64,000 nucleotides of DNA from Microseira wollei NIES-4236 (GTDB lineage Bacteria > Cyanobacteriota > Cyanobacteriia > Cyanobacteriales > Aerosakkonemataceae). The stretch's first letter is position 1. Each line of letters begins with the position of its first letter. The stretch lies in the NCBI RefSeq assembly GCF_020521235.1, contig NZ_BLAY01000037.1, positions 1 to 64,000 of the forward strand, given 5' to 3'. Shown here in pieces: positions 45,398 through 54,662 of the stretch. The notes below the pieces were generated by a model. The model was not told the DNA's origin. It saw only the letters and a program-made list of their open reading frames with translations, and searched no databases. Position numbers and translations under genes: made by a program.

Positions 45398-45866
45398 TCT
45401 TGCTACTCCGCTCTACGACACATTAGTTAAGCCCTGACCCCATTCTATGGGGCGCTGGAAGCTACCGTTACAAAAGACTTACCCAAAGTTTGACAACTTT
45501 AGACCTTTCTTCCCGCTTCTACCCAGAAAGTCGGCTGCTTTTTTGTGCAAGACAAAACTTACTCAAATCAAGTATTTCGCTTAATTCGACGTTTGCTTCC
45601 TGTCTCAACCAAGGGAGTCGGCTCCTGCTTGTCCACAGGCGTAAATTCCGCGCTTGCCGCACGTACTCGCTCTCCACAGGGGTTGATTGGGAGGTAACCC
45701 ATCCTGGTCAAAAGTTGTCAAGACTCTCCTGTGGGCGCTTCAGTTTTTGCTGACTTTAGACAACTTTGAAGAATTATAGCCAAAATTTTGACGACTTATT
45801 CAATCTGCCAAGAGGTTTTAGCCCTTGGGGTTGGGGTCGGCGTGGCTACTGGGTTACCCTTGACAG
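45398..45866. other. Intergenic region without an evident gene
   Basis: The end sequences TTTGACAACTTTAGAC (45491) and GACTTTAGACAACTTTGAA (about 45752-45770) are partly inverse to each other and may bound an eroded element. No coding signal is seen. Confidence 0.5.
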
Positions 45867-47165
45867 TTAGACCTGTCTGAGTTGCTTGAGGTAGGACAAG
45901 TCTACAGCACCAAAATGGATGCTGAGGGCAACATTTAAGTTTTCTAGGGATTGGATCAGCCACTTCACCGCATCGGTGCCGCACCCCTCGTAGTGGTTAA
46001 ACAGGATGGAAAATCGCTTTTCCAGGTAGGGTTTTACTTTGCGGCAAATTAGCACAATTTTAAGTAAAAGACCAATTGTAAAATGAATGCCGGTGTTGGC
46101 AATTAGGTCAATAAATACAAAGTGTTGAGGCTGCTGGCGACTGTCTACCACCAAGAAGTTCAACAAATGGCTACAAGTTCTCAGCAGCAGGAATTCGTTA
46201 AATGGCTGGGAATCGTTGTGGGGCAGGATGTTTTGCAGGTGGTTATATAGGCGATGATTAAACTGACGCTTGCCGTAGGCTGGATCGATAGAGGAAACAA
46301 GGTAGGAATACAGTTCGCCCTTAAACGTGCCGAAAGAGGGCGTATGGCTGCTGTGAGTCAGGAAACTTTGGGCGAGATCCCGGTAGGTGTAGGAGCCTTC
46401 TACCTTGCCACTATATTGCTTAATCCCAGAGAAAAGTTCGCGATCGCTCAACAAAGTGGGATTTTTGACCGGCGCGATCCATGGTTTTACCGACACCCCA
46501 TTATTTTGCACTCTCTGGTGACTTTGGCGCACCTGATAAGTGACGTACTGACTCAGATCGATTTCAAATTGCCGCTGCGCCTTGGCTTGCATTTGCCGGA
46601 TAGCTTGTTGATGCTCGTAGGTACTGTCTTCGCTTAAAAGACAATGCTCGTACAAGTAGGGATAGCGACGAATTAACATGCCCAAATGGGATTTGCCATC
46701 GCCACTCCCGTCTGTTGTGCGATCCGAGATGGCATGAGATAACCGTCGTAGGGTTAAATACTGCTCGCTCTCGGTGAAAAGCTTTAAGAGTTCGTGCAAG
46801 CGCCTGATGGAGCGATAACGGGGAGAATAGATCCCCATACCCGCAGGGCGACTTTCAAACAAAGCCACCAATTCGGGAATAGCCGCTTGCAGTTGCGGTT
46901 GGATTTGCCAGCGGTTGATCAGAATATGGCAGCAGCGATTCAGGACATATTTAAATTCCTGCTCGGCTAGTTTAGAGTCGGCAATCTCGTCGAGTGCCGT
47001 CAAGATTTCGGCATTGGGATAGCTTACTCCATCAACGAACAAGCTGCGAAAGCGCTCGATCAGCTGAGGTGGAGATTCCACCTGCACGCAATGGAGCAGG
47101 TGTTTGTACAGCTTTTGTTCTTCCGGGCGGCTTTGCCGCATGTAGGTATCTTTCCAGGCAATCAC
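45867..47165 (-). CDS. Conserved hypothetical protein, 432 residues
   Basis: I cannot name the family. The protein is soluble and mostly helical. It has several aromatic and basic blocks: YKHLLHCVQVESPPQLIERF near the start, GIYSPRYRSIRRLHELLKLF (about 155-174), a central PYLYEHCLLSEDSTYEHQQ, FGTFKGELYSYLVSSIDP (about 290-307), and a final LLLKIVLICRKVKPYLEKRF followed by FNHYEGCGTDAVKWLIQSLENL. Its codon use looks like that of the neighbours and the frame is long and intact, so it is real. Nearby genes give no clue. Confidence 0.65.
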   Translation of the reverse strand: MIAWKDTYMRQSRPEEQKLYKHLLHCVQVESPPQLIERFRSLFVDGVSYPNAEILTALDEIADSKLAEQEFKYVLNRCCHILINRWQIQPQLQAAIPELVALFESRPAGMGIYSPRYRSIRRLHELLKLFTESEQYLTLRRLSHAISDRTTDGSGDGKSHLGMLIRRYPYLYEHCLLSEDSTYEHQQAIRQMQAKAQRQFEIDLSQYVTYQVRQSHQRVQNNGVSVKPWIAPVKNPTLLSDRELFSGIKQYSGKVEGSYTYRDLAQSFLTHSSHTPSFGTFKGELYSYLVSSIDPAYGKRQFNHRLYNHLQNILPHNDSQPFNEFLLLRTCSHLLNFLVVDSRQQPQHFVFIDLIANTGIHFTIGLLLKIVLICRKVKPYLEKRFSILFNHYEGCGTDAVKWLIQSLENLNVALSIHFGAVDLSYLKQLRQV

Positions 47166-47853
47166 TTTTGTTCCCTCTTCCTTACCTGGGCGTATATTCT
47201 TGCGCTACCAAAGAACTTACTTGCGCCATATCCTGTTATCGCTCTATCGGTTGGGTTTGATCGGGTTTGAGCAAGCAAAATCATTCCGAGCGGATGATGA
47301 ATTGGCTGGCGATATGCCAAAGGCACGCTGCGCGAACGCAGCCGAATTAATCTGATTGCACCCTGTGACGCGCATTAATTACTTCTTGATACAACGAGGC
47401 TGATTTATAATACCCAGCCACCTCCTGTGAATTAATGCCAAATGTCCCTCATATCTTCAACTTGGACATTTTCTTCACCCTAACTTGACACTATAGCAGA
47501 AACCTGTGATTGGTATCACTGTAGTGCTATACAGTTTACCTTGCCCGATCTGACATCCCTGATGGGATCGATTGACTTGCTAGGTTCCATCCAGGTTTCC
47601 TAGTTCAACTCTAGTCCTTGATGGGCAATACCCCCTGTATTGCTTGTCACAATCTGCGGCTCTGTACTTCCAGAATTACACAAGCATCAGGGCTGCGTGT
47701 GTTTAGGCTGCGTGAAGATCCCAACAAAAACTCTAGATTTTCGGTAAAGATTCTGTTAAGTTACGAGCGACCCCCAAGATCGAACGGGGGGAAAATCGCT
47801 TACTTTACCTTGGCAGGTCGCCCCAGGTATCCCCCATAAGAAGGATTTAGAGC
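47166..47853. other. Intergenic region, 688 bases, no gene seen
   Basis: Carries a short hairpin-like GGCACGCTGCGCGAACGCAG (about 47329) and AT-rich sequence; promoters for the divergent genes must lie here. No tRNA or known RNA was recognised. GAAGGATTTAGAGC before 47854 is the ribosome-binding site of the hydrolase gene. Confidence 0.5.
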
Positions 47854-48645
47854 ATGGATAAAGAATCTTTAAACGTTATTAAGTTTGGTCCAAAGGGAAA
47901 TCCGATTTTATTGCTCCACGGTTGGGGACAAACCTTACAATCCTTACAACCGCTGGGGGAATTGCTGGCAAGGGAGGCAGAGGTTCACCTGATTGACCTT
48001 CCGGGGTTTGGTAAATCTGCCCCGCCCCCTCAAGATTGGGATACCATCCAGTATGCAGAACGGATTCTCCAGTATATGGATGAGCAGGGATTAGAGCAGG
48101 TGGACTTGCTGGGGCATTCGTTTGGTGGTAGAATATCCATCCGGTTAGCAAGTCGATATCCTTTTCGGGTCAAAAGTTTGGTTTTAATCAATTCTGGAGG
48201 ACTGCAACGGCAGCGAAATTTCCCCCAGCAGATCAGAAGTCAATACATCAGAACGCTGCGGCGAGTGTTCGGATTGATACCAGTATACGGAGAAAGGTTG
48301 AAACAGTGGCACAGCGATCGCTTTGGTTCGCGAGACTACAAAAACGCTGGCATTCTGCGGGGGACTCTGGTTAAAACCGTCAACGAAGACCTCACAGAAG
48401 AAGCATCCCGCATCCAAAAACCGACGCTATTAATTTGGGGTGAATCCGATACGGAAACGCCGATAGAAATGGGACACAGGTATAAGCAAATCATCCCCAA
48501 CAGCAAATTAATTTCCCTACCGGGACGAGATCACTTTCTATTTCGCGGCGAAGGATCGCACCTTTGTGCGTATTATGTCAAACAGTTTCTGCGAGAAATT
48601 GCGGAGACAGAGTCATCAGTTGAAAAGCAGTTAAGCCATGTTTGA
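47854..48645 (+). CDS. Alpha/beta-fold hydrolase
   Basis: A 263-residue alpha/beta hydrolase. The oxyanion block is LLLHGWGQTLQSLQPLGELL (about residues 19-38), the nucleophile Ser is in VDLLGHSFGGRISIRLA (about 92), Asp is probably in LIWGESDTETPIE (about 197-205) and His in LPGRDHFLFRGEG (about 230). It has no signal peptide. It overlaps the next gene, a membrane MurF-like ligase, by eight bases, so the two are coupled. The substrate may be an ester or amide linked to the ligase product; this is inference. Confidence 0.85.
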   Translation: MDKESLNVIKFGPKGNPILLLHGWGQTLQSLQPLGELLAREAEVHLIDLPGFGKSAPPPQDWDTIQYAERILQYMDEQGLEQVDLLGHSFGGRISIRLASRYPFRVKSLVLINSGGLQRQRNFPQQIRSQYIRTLRRVFGLIPVYGERLKQWHSDRFGSRDYKNAGILRGTLVKTVNEDLTEEASRIQKPTLLIWGESDTETPIEMGHRYKQIIPNSKLISLPGRDHFLFRGEGSHLCAYYVKQFLREIAETESSVEKQLSHV

Positions 48646-50275
48646 TTTAGACAGGGTATCTATAATAGCGATCGCAAGCGGCAGCATCTTATTTTTCCTG
48701 CGTCGTTCGTTGCGATACATGCGCTATTTCCAGCAAGAAGAATACTATCCGGATCGGTTTACCCGCTGGTGGCTGGAAAAACGAGCATTCGACTCTAGGG
48801 GAACCGTTGTAGCAATTACAGCCGGGTTGGCGACTTTGGGAGTTGCCGAGTTAAACCTACCGCTTTCCTTGCCTATAAGTATCGTTGCAGCGGCGATATT
48901 GGGAATCATCGCCTTCCGGGAAGAAGATCCGTGCAAAGTAGGCAAGCTGACGCTGAAAATGACCCAAAGGGTAACGCGGATCTACAGGGTAGCGCTGGTT
49001 ATTTACACAATAGCAATTCTCCTAGTTGCTGCTGGGTTCTTCCACAGCGCCACACCAGTCGCAGTAGGTTGGTTTTGGCTGGTACAAATAATCTTTTTCC
49101 AGACAACATTTGCCTGGTTAATAGCAGCAAACGGTATTTTATGGCCTGGGGAAAAACGCATCCAAGATGGTTTTATGCAAGAAGCTAAAACTATTTTGGG
49201 AAAAGTCGATCCTTACGTAATCGGCATCAGCGGTAGCTACGGAAAGACCAGCACAAAATCGATTTTGGCGAAAATTCTAGAATGCGTCGAACCGACGTTT
49301 TGGCCTCCCGGAAGCATCAACACCCCGATGGGAATTACCCGCGAAATTCGGGAAAGATTGGTGCCAGAACATCATTATGCCGTAATTGAAATGGCGGCTT
49401 ATAAACGCGGTTCGGTGGCGCGACTGTGTAATTTAACCCCACCCAAAGCCGGAATTATTACTGCCATTGGATTGATGCATTTAGATCGGTTTGGCAGTTT
49501 GGAAAATATTTATTTATCCAAAACCGAACTCCCCCAAGCCGTACCTCAAGATGGCATCTTAGTCTGTAACGGAGATAACGAAGGTGCGAGACGAGTCTGG
49601 GGCGAATTTAAAAAGCGCATCACGTTATTGTATGGTCTGGAATTAGATAAAGGCCATTTAGATTGCTGGATGACCGATATTCAACCTTCCGAGTCGGGAA
49701 CCCACTTTACAGTTCATTGGGAAGGGAAAGAATACAAAGGGTTTACCAAAATGCTGGGTAAACCGATGCTGTCGAATATTTTAGCCGCATTTACAATGGC
49801 TTGCGCCTTGGGTTACGACCCAGAGTATATTTTGGCAGCAATTTATAACCTAGAACCGGAAAAACACCGCTTAAACTTGGTGAAAAACGGCGATGGGGTG
49901 TTACTGGATGATTCTTATAACTCGAATCCCACGGGTTTTAAAGCCGCTTTAGAGGTTTTAGAAGCGATTCCAGGCGGACGCAAAATCTTAGTCACTCCCG
50001 GCATGATTGAATTAGGAGAACTGCAAGAAGAAGAAAACAGCAAAATAGCCAAAGAAGCAGCCGGAGTTTGCGACTTAGTTGCCGTTGTTGGGGATACAAA
50101 CCGCAAAGCGCTAGTTGAAGGATTGCGCCAAGGTGGGATAAAAGAAGAACAACTGCTACAGTTTGAAAATCGAGATAGTGCCTTATCCTATCTCAAGGAA
50201 AACCGTAAGGAAGGCGATGTAGTTTTGATTGAAAACGACCTGCCAGATCTTTACGAAGCTGCGGTGAGATTCTAA
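48638..50275 (+). CDS. Membrane-anchored Mur ligase family protein (MurF-like)
   Basis: A 545-residue protein. Its first 170 residues are not the UDP-binding domain of true MurF but a membrane region with about four helices (SIIAIASGSILFFLRR, PLSLPISIVAAAILGIIAF, ALVIYTIAILLVAAGFF, IIFFQTTFAWLIAANGI). Then comes the Mur ligase ATP domain with the P-loop GISGSYGKTSTKSILAKIL (about 192-210), the VIEMAAYKRGSVARL block and the C-terminal ligase domain (HRLNLVKNGDGVLLDDSYNSNP, VTPGMIELGE). It probably adds an amino acid or dipeptide to a membrane-bound acceptor. The Ddl-like gene 355 bases downstream could supply the dipeptide. Confidence 0.8.
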   Translation: MFDLDRVSIIAIASGSILFFLRRSLRYMRYFQQEEYYPDRFTRWWLEKRAFDSRGTVVAITAGLATLGVAELNLPLSLPISIVAAAILGIIAFREEDPCKVGKLTLKMTQRVTRIYRVALVIYTIAILLVAAGFFHSATPVAVGWFWLVQIIFFQTTFAWLIAANGILWPGEKRIQDGFMQEAKTILGKVDPYVIGISGSYGKTSTKSILAKILECVEPTFWPPGSINTPMGITREIRERLVPEHHYAVIEMAAYKRGSVARLCNLTPPKAGIITAIGLMHLDRFGSLENIYLSKTELPQAVPQDGILVCNGDNEGARRVWGEFKKRITLLYGLELDKGHLDCWMTDIQPSESGTHFTVHWEGKEYKGFTKMLGKPMLSNILAAFTMACALGYDPEYILAAIYNLEPEKHRLNLVKNGDGVLLDDSYNSNPTGFKAALEVLEAIPGGRKILVTPGMIELGELQEEENSKIAKEAAGVCDLVAVVGDTNRKALVEGLRQGGIKEEQLLQFENRDSALSYLKENRKEGDVVLIENDLPDLYEAAVRF

Positions 50276-50284
50276 TAAAGAATG

Positions 50285-50600
50285 TAAGTTGCTAGTTACC
50301 CTTGGGAAGTGGGGCTAATGGCTAATGGCTAATGGCTCATGGCTAATGGCTAATGGCTCATGGCTAATGGCTAATGGCTCATGGCTAATGGCTCATGGCT
50401 CATGGCTCATGGCTAATGGCTCATGGCTAATGGCTCATGGCTAATGGCTCATGGCTAATGGCTAATGGCTCATGGCTAATGGCTCATGGCTCATGGCTAA
50501 TGGCTAATGGCTAGACAGGAAAAAATGCTATATTAGCAATTAGCAATTAGCAATTAGCCATTAGCAATCGGCAACGCCCTTGTTTATAACTAGCAATTAA
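50285..50600. repeat. Heptamer-array element (family C), expanded copy
   Basis: Left end TAAGTTGCTAGTTAC, then about 28 heptamers alternating TAATGGC and TCATGGC (50314-50512), the core GGAAAAAATGCTATATTAGC, inverse heptamers TTAGCAA, and the right end TTATAACTAGCAATTA. The TCATGGC variant is mixed through the array, so it arose within it and spread. It separates the MurF-like and Ddl-like genes. Confidence 0.85.
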
Positions 50601-50630
50601 ATAGACATATATGGGAAGAGGGAAAATAGG

Positions 50631-51809
50631 ATGAAAGAACAGATCAAAAATTTAGCAGTATTATTCGGCGGCAGATCGGTGGAACATGAAATATCCGTCA
50701 TTACTGCACTGCAATTGATCAACGTTCTGGATGTGGAACGATATCGCCCCATTCCCGTCTACATCGCTCAATCTGGCAGGTGGTATACGGGGGATGCGCT
50801 GTTAAATAAGGAGTTATACAAAAAATTACCCGCTTCCCTCTCCCAAGTTCAAGAAGTGACGCTTTTACCTGTACCTCGGATTGGTGGATTAACAGTATTG
50901 CAGCCAAAAAAACACGGTGAAGTGATTCCGGTTGATATTTATTTTCTGGCATTTCACGGCACTTATGGGGAAGATGGCTGCATCCAAGGGTTGATGGAAA
51001 TGGCAGATGTGGCTTATACCGGGTGCGGGGTGCTTTCTGCGGCGTTGGGAATGAATAAATATCAGTGTAAAACCCATTTAGCGGCGCATGGAATACCCGT
51101 TTTACCTGCGACGGTGGTGCATCGAGATGAAGGGAGAAAGAGTTTAACAGCAGTACGCGAGCGCATATTATCCACCCCTGGTTTAGAACAGTTTCCCCTA
51201 TTTGTCAAACCCTGCAATCTAGGGTCAAGTATTGGGATTTCTGTAGCCAGCGATATCGCTGGTTTAAATGCGGCTTTGGTGAATACTTTCCGATACGATG
51301 CTCAGGCAATTGTAGAACCCTGCGTCAAAGATATTTTGGAAATCAATGTAGCGGTTTTAGAGGATGAGGAACCCGTTGCATCGGTGGTAGAAATGCCTGT
51401 ATCGACTTCCGGGGTATTGACTTATGAAGATAAGTATTTGAGAGGCGAAGGCAATAAACAAGCAGGCGAATCTCAAGGAATGGCGAGTTTAACGCGAGTA
51501 ATAGATCCAAAAGATTTGAACGTGGAATTAAAGCAGGCGGCGATTGAATATGCGTTGAAAGCATTTAAAGTTCTCGGTTGTTCTGGCGTGGCGCGAATTG
51601 ATTTTATTATTGATTCGACTACAGATAAAATTTACTTTAACGAGATTAATACTCTCCCTGGGTCTTTGTCGTTTTATTTGTGGGTGAAATCAGAACCGCC
51701 GTTACTTTATACAGAGTTGCTGAATCGGATTATAGAACGCGCCGAAATGCGTCAGCGGACAAAGGTAGCGTTGCGGAGAAATGAGGGATTGAGGGCGTTG
51801 TTTAAGTAG
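50631..51809 (+). CDS. D-alanine--D-alanine ligase family protein
   Basis: A 392-residue ATP-grasp ligase. Features: LAVLFGGRSVEHEISVITA (N-terminal substrate loop), FHGTYGEDGCIQGLMEM (about 110-126), LFVKPCNLGSSIGISVAS (ATP lid), EINVAVLEDEEPVASVVE and RIDFIIDSTTDKIYFNEINTLPGSLSFYLW (metal and product site). The last block differs from the usual NTMPGFTS of housekeeping Ddl, so the second amino acid may not be D-Ala. GGAAAATAGG precedes the start. With the MurF-like gene upstream it may form an accessory wall-modifying set. Confidence 0.88.
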   Translation: MKEQIKNLAVLFGGRSVEHEISVITALQLINVLDVERYRPIPVYIAQSGRWYTGDALLNKELYKKLPASLSQVQEVTLLPVPRIGGLTVLQPKKHGEVIPVDIYFLAFHGTYGEDGCIQGLMEMADVAYTGCGVLSAALGMNKYQCKTHLAAHGIPVLPATVVHRDEGRKSLTAVRERILSTPGLEQFPLFVKPCNLGSSIGISVASDIAGLNAALVNTFRYDAQAIVEPCVKDILEINVAVLEDEEPVASVVEMPVSTSGVLTYEDKYLRGEGNKQAGESQGMASLTRVIDPKDLNVELKQAAIEYALKAFKVLGCSGVARIDFIIDSTTDKIYFNEINTLPGSLSFYLWVKSEPPLLYTELLNRIIERAEMRQRTKVALRRNEGLRALFK

Positions 51810-52055
51810 TGCATGAGAAACCAGGTTTCTTTACTCCTTTCTCCTCCGAAAAATTACTTTGATTGAACCGCAAAGACGCGAAGAGCGCGAAGGAAGAAGA
51901 AGGAAGAAGAAGGAAGAAGTATTACCCATCTTTTCTTTTCTCTTACCTCTGCGTTCTCTGCGTCTGGAGCGGTTAATTAATTATCACTCTGCCGGTAGTG
52001 AGAAGATAGTATGCAAGCTAGAATTAAACTAGCAGTAAATCGACCTTAGCAGCTT
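51810..52055. other. Intergenic region with dispersed repeat fragments
   Basis: GAAACCAGGTTTCTTTACTCC near 51818 resembles part of family B. GAACCGCAAAGACGCGAAG with GGAAGAAGAAGGAAG (51880-51918) is a dispersed repeat also seen at 20998 and, in a related form, at 31385. No gene. Confidence 0.6.
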
Positions 52056-52658
52056 ATGGTTTCGCTTCAAGATTTATCGCAACGTTTACAAGCTGAAGAT
52101 CCTGAAGAAAGGCAGATCGTCAGCGGCGTTAGTTGGGAAGGATACGAAAGTTTACTGGATGAATTGGGAGATAGTCTCCGGTATCGCGTCACTTATTTAG
52201 ATGGAGTAATAGAACTTGTGTCCCCAAGTCGTCGTCACGCACGCAATAAAAGTAATATTGGTTCTTTAGTGGAAATTTACTGTCAAGAAAAGCGCATTCC
52301 TTATTTTCCTTTGGGTTCTACAACCTTTCGCAAAGAAGAAAAAAGAGGCGGTACAGAACCTGATGAATCTTACGGCATTGGAGAAGATAAAGAGTTTCCC
52401 GATATCGCGATTGAAGTGGTTGTAAGTAGTGGTGGACTTGATAAGTTAGAAGTTTACAAACCTCTGGGAGTGAGAGAAGTTTGGTTTTTCCAGAAAAATA
52501 AGTTTTAAATTTATAGCCTGCGGGAATAAAATTATGAAAAAATTGACCGCAGCGAGGTGCTGCCAAATTTAGATATGAACGTGTTAGCACAATATGCAGT
52601 TGCACCTAATCCCCTAGAAGCCGCCCTGGAATTTCGAGAAAATTCGTTCCCAGGCTGA
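52056..52658 (+). pseudogene. Uma2 family putative endonuclease with two in-frame stops
   Basis: The first 150 residues match the Uma2 (DUF820) PD-(D/E)XK-like family: ERQIVSGVSWEGYESLLDEL, YRVTYLDGVIELVSPSRRHA, PDIAIEVVVSSGGLDKLEVYKPLGVREVWFF. The first stop is a TAA at 52506-52508 after QKNKF. The same frame goes on IYSLRE, a second TAA, then NYEKIDRSEVLPNLDMNVLAQY and NPLEAALEFRE, the normal Uma2 C-terminus, ending in TGA at 52656-52658. Because the frame is unbroken across both stops, these are point changes. The short product keeps the catalytic residues and could still fold, but decay is the better guess. Confidence 0.8.
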
Positions 52659-52669
52659 GCCTGGGAACG
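52645..52669. repeat. CGTTCCCAGGC palindrome
   Basis: CGTTCCCAGGC-TGA-GCCTGGGAACG, an 11-pair perfect hairpin overlapping the end of the Uma2 frame. A relative lies at 9548. Confidence 0.8.
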
Positions 52670-52692
52670 AGAAATGTAAGGATGAATGTACC

Positions 52693-53244
52693 TTGGCTAA
52701 GAAACTAGATCAAATCCTTGTTATTGATATCGAAGCTACTTGCTGGGAGGGAAATCCACCACATGGAGAAAAGAATGAAATTATAGAAATTGGCATCTGC
52801 ACTTTAGATATTCCTACGGGAGAAAGGCTAGAAAAAAGAAGTATTTTAGTCAAACCAGAACGTTCAAAAGTTAGTAAATTCTGCACTAAATTAACCACTT
52901 TAACTCAAGAGCAAGTTGACGAAGGAATTAGTTTGGCCGAAGCTTGTTCTATTCTTAAAGAAGAATATGGTTCTCAAGACAGAGTTTGGGCAAGTTACGG
53001 CGATTACGATCGGCAGCAATTTGAAAGACAATGCCAATATCGCCCAAATATCTATCCGTTTGGAACTAGGCATATTAATGTTAAAACTCTGTTGGCCATC
53101 ATTTATCTATTACCGCGTGAAGTTGGCATGGCAAAAGCTTTAGAATTACTTGGTACGCCACTCGAAGGAACTCACCATCGTGGGGTAGATGATGCTTGGA
53201 ATATTGCTGGGATTTTGTCAGAGTTAATTTTAAAAAGAAGATAG
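52693..53244 (+). CDS. 3-prime to 5-prime exonuclease, DEDD family
   Basis: A 183-residue exonuclease of the RNase T/ERI-1-like type. Exo I is ILVIDIEATCWEG (Asp and Glu about residues 10-14), Exo II is WASYGDYDRQQFERQC (Asp about 103) and Exo III is HHRGVDDAWNIAGIL (His and Asp about 163-168). The family trims single-stranded RNA or DNA ends using two metal ions. The TTG start at 52693 follows AAGGATG; no in-frame ATG is available nearby. It follows the dead Uma2 gene directly. Confidence 0.85.
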   Translation: MAKKLDQILVIDIEATCWEGNPPHGEKNEIIEIGICTLDIPTGERLEKRSILVKPERSKVSKFCTKLTTLTQEQVDEGISLAEACSILKEEYGSQDRVWASYGDYDRQQFERQCQYRPNIYPFGTRHINVKTLLAIIYLLPREVGMAKALELLGTPLEGTHHRGVDDAWNIAGILSELILKRR

Positions 53245-53251
53245 CAGAAAC

Positions 53252-53346
53252 AGGACTTACCCAAATCACCTTTGTTTCTATGAAAAATCGTTGCTCAAAC
53301 CAGAGATCTAAGAAGAAACTAAGGTGATGGCCTCCTGGTGCGTGGT
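53252..53346. repeat. Family B inverted-repeat element
   Basis: CAGGACTTACCCAAATCACC, TTTGTTTCTATGAAAAATCG, AGAAACTAAGGTGATGG and a decayed right end (GTGCGTGGTTTCC). It touches the 3-prime end of the exonuclease gene. Confidence 0.65.
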
Positions 53347-53350
53347 TTCC

Positions 53351-53710
53351 CTAAGCATAATCTCGCAATACATATCCTACCCCGCGCACGGTATGCAATA
53401 GCCGTTTTGGATTGGTTGCCTCTAGCTTAATCCGTAAGGCACGCATCAAAACTTCCCAACCCGTTTCCGAGTTAGGTTCAAGGGGAGTGATTTGCAGCCA
53501 AGAGGAACTAATCAACAACTTGCGAACCAGCGGACAAATCGCCTGGAGTCGCAAGCGGTCATCGGCAATTCGATCTAATACATCTTCCACATCGGTCAAA
53601 AAGCGGTAAAGTCGGTAGGGATAGGAATGGGTCAAATCTTGATCGTGACTGGCAACCTCACAAGCATTGCACTGCCCATCATTTGTCACGAACCAGTCTT
53701 GTCCTGTCAT
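53351..53710 (-). pseudogene. Chimera: cupin-family N-terminus joined to a response-regulator C-terminus
   Basis: The frame from ATG 53710 encodes MTGQDWFVTNDGQCNACEV, YRLYRFLTDVEDVLDRIADD and RLQAICPLVRKLLISSSW, the start of a cyanobacterial cupin protein related to cysteine dioxygenase, up to ETGWEVLM. It then switches to RALRIKLEATNPKRLLHTVR and GVGYVLRDYA, the end of an OmpR-type winged-helix DNA-binding domain. The metal-binding cupin strands, the receiver domain and most of the winged helix are missing. A deletion that fused two genes is the simple explanation. The product of 119 residues is unlikely to do either job. Confidence 0.75.
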
Positions 53711-54099
53711 ATCGTTTCCGGTTGCATCTAAATGATTAAATTGGTTGCAGGGGCACGGCAAAAACCTTCTCGTTAGCAGCAAAGCTTATTGATGCCGTGC
53801 CCCTACATCGTAATAATGCCAACAGATCTGCTGACACATCCGTACTCAACTCTGCTCTAGCTAAAAAATAGTTGATACAGGACACAAAGAAACCGGAGGG
53901 GCACGGCAAGCATAAAATGTTCGCTGGAATAGAATATTTCGCCCGTTCCCTACACAGAAACAAAGGTGATAGGAGCGTCGTGCGTAAGTCTTTTGATATC
54001 AGGATGCCAATTTATATCATGTCCGGTTGCATCTTCAGGGGTTGCACTCAAGTATTGCCGAACCAGCAAAAATTTACAGTTTCTTGAGGAATTAATCAC
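53711..54099. other. Repeat-filled intergenic region
   Basis: Holds the GTAGGGGCACGGC hairpin element (53747-53806), a disturbed family B element (53876-53992), and one isolated family A end (TATATCATGTCC at about 54013). CGTTTCCGGTTGCATC near 53710 and TGTCCGGTTGCATC near 54021 are short direct repeats. Confidence 0.65.
53747..53806. repeat. GTAGGGGCACGGC hairpin element, second copy
   Basis: GCAGGGGCACGGC and GCCGTGCCCCTAC enclose AGCAAAGCTTATTGAT and others; the interior matches the copy at 25130 closely (GGCAAAATTTATTGAT there). Confidence 0.8.
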
Positions 54100-54643
54100 A
54101 TGAAGATTCAAGATTTTTCCCGACTGGCAATTGTTTCGATTTTGAGTCTCGGAGCAGTTGTCAGTTGTTCAAACCCCGATGCGGCGAAAACCAACACATC
54201 TACTAATACCGGAACAGAAGTTAAGGCAAATCCCTGTGCATCAAAAGTCAATCCTTGCGCTTCTCGGGCCAATCCTTGTGCAGCTAAAGCTAAATCTGTA
54301 GGAGGCCCATTAGCTAAAGAACTTCAGGGGAACCCAGTCGTAGTGGATGTGTTTGCTAGCTGGTGTCCGGGCTGCAAGAATATTGCTCCCACGCTGTCGC
54401 AATTGAAACAGGAATACTCCGACAAGGTCAACTTTGTCGTTCTAGATGTAACAGAGCAAGCCAAACTCCAAGCAACAGCAACCACCGCCAAAAAATTAGG
54501 TCTGGGGCAATTCCTGGAAGCCACCAAGAGTCAAACTAGCACCGTGGCTATTGTTGACCCAGCTACTGTTAGCGATGTTCAAAAATAATCCCAATCAGGC
54601 TGACTACACCAAAATACTCGACGCTGCTCTGGCAAAAAATTAG
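54100..54643 (+). pseudogene. Thioredoxin-domain lipoprotein with NPCA repeats, frameshifted at the end
   Basis: The N-terminus is a lipoprotein signal (LAIVSILSLGAVVSC). Then comes a linker with three repeats of the type NPCASK (about residues 43-65), and a thioredoxin fold with the active site FASWCPGCKNIAPT (about 86-99). The frame stops at 54588 after VSDVQK, but the next frame continues [22 protein letters not shown] to a stop at 54641-54643, the expected C-terminus. So one base was gained or lost near 54570. The main fold is nearly whole, so the short form may still work. Likely partner of the redox gene fragments downstream. Confidence 0.75.
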
Positions 54644-54662
54644 TTTACTTAAGGATAATTTC

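Noticed and set aside
52506-52535. Stop-codon recoding in the Uma2 gene
   Set aside because: Two TAA codons close together with no recoding signal point to simple decay.
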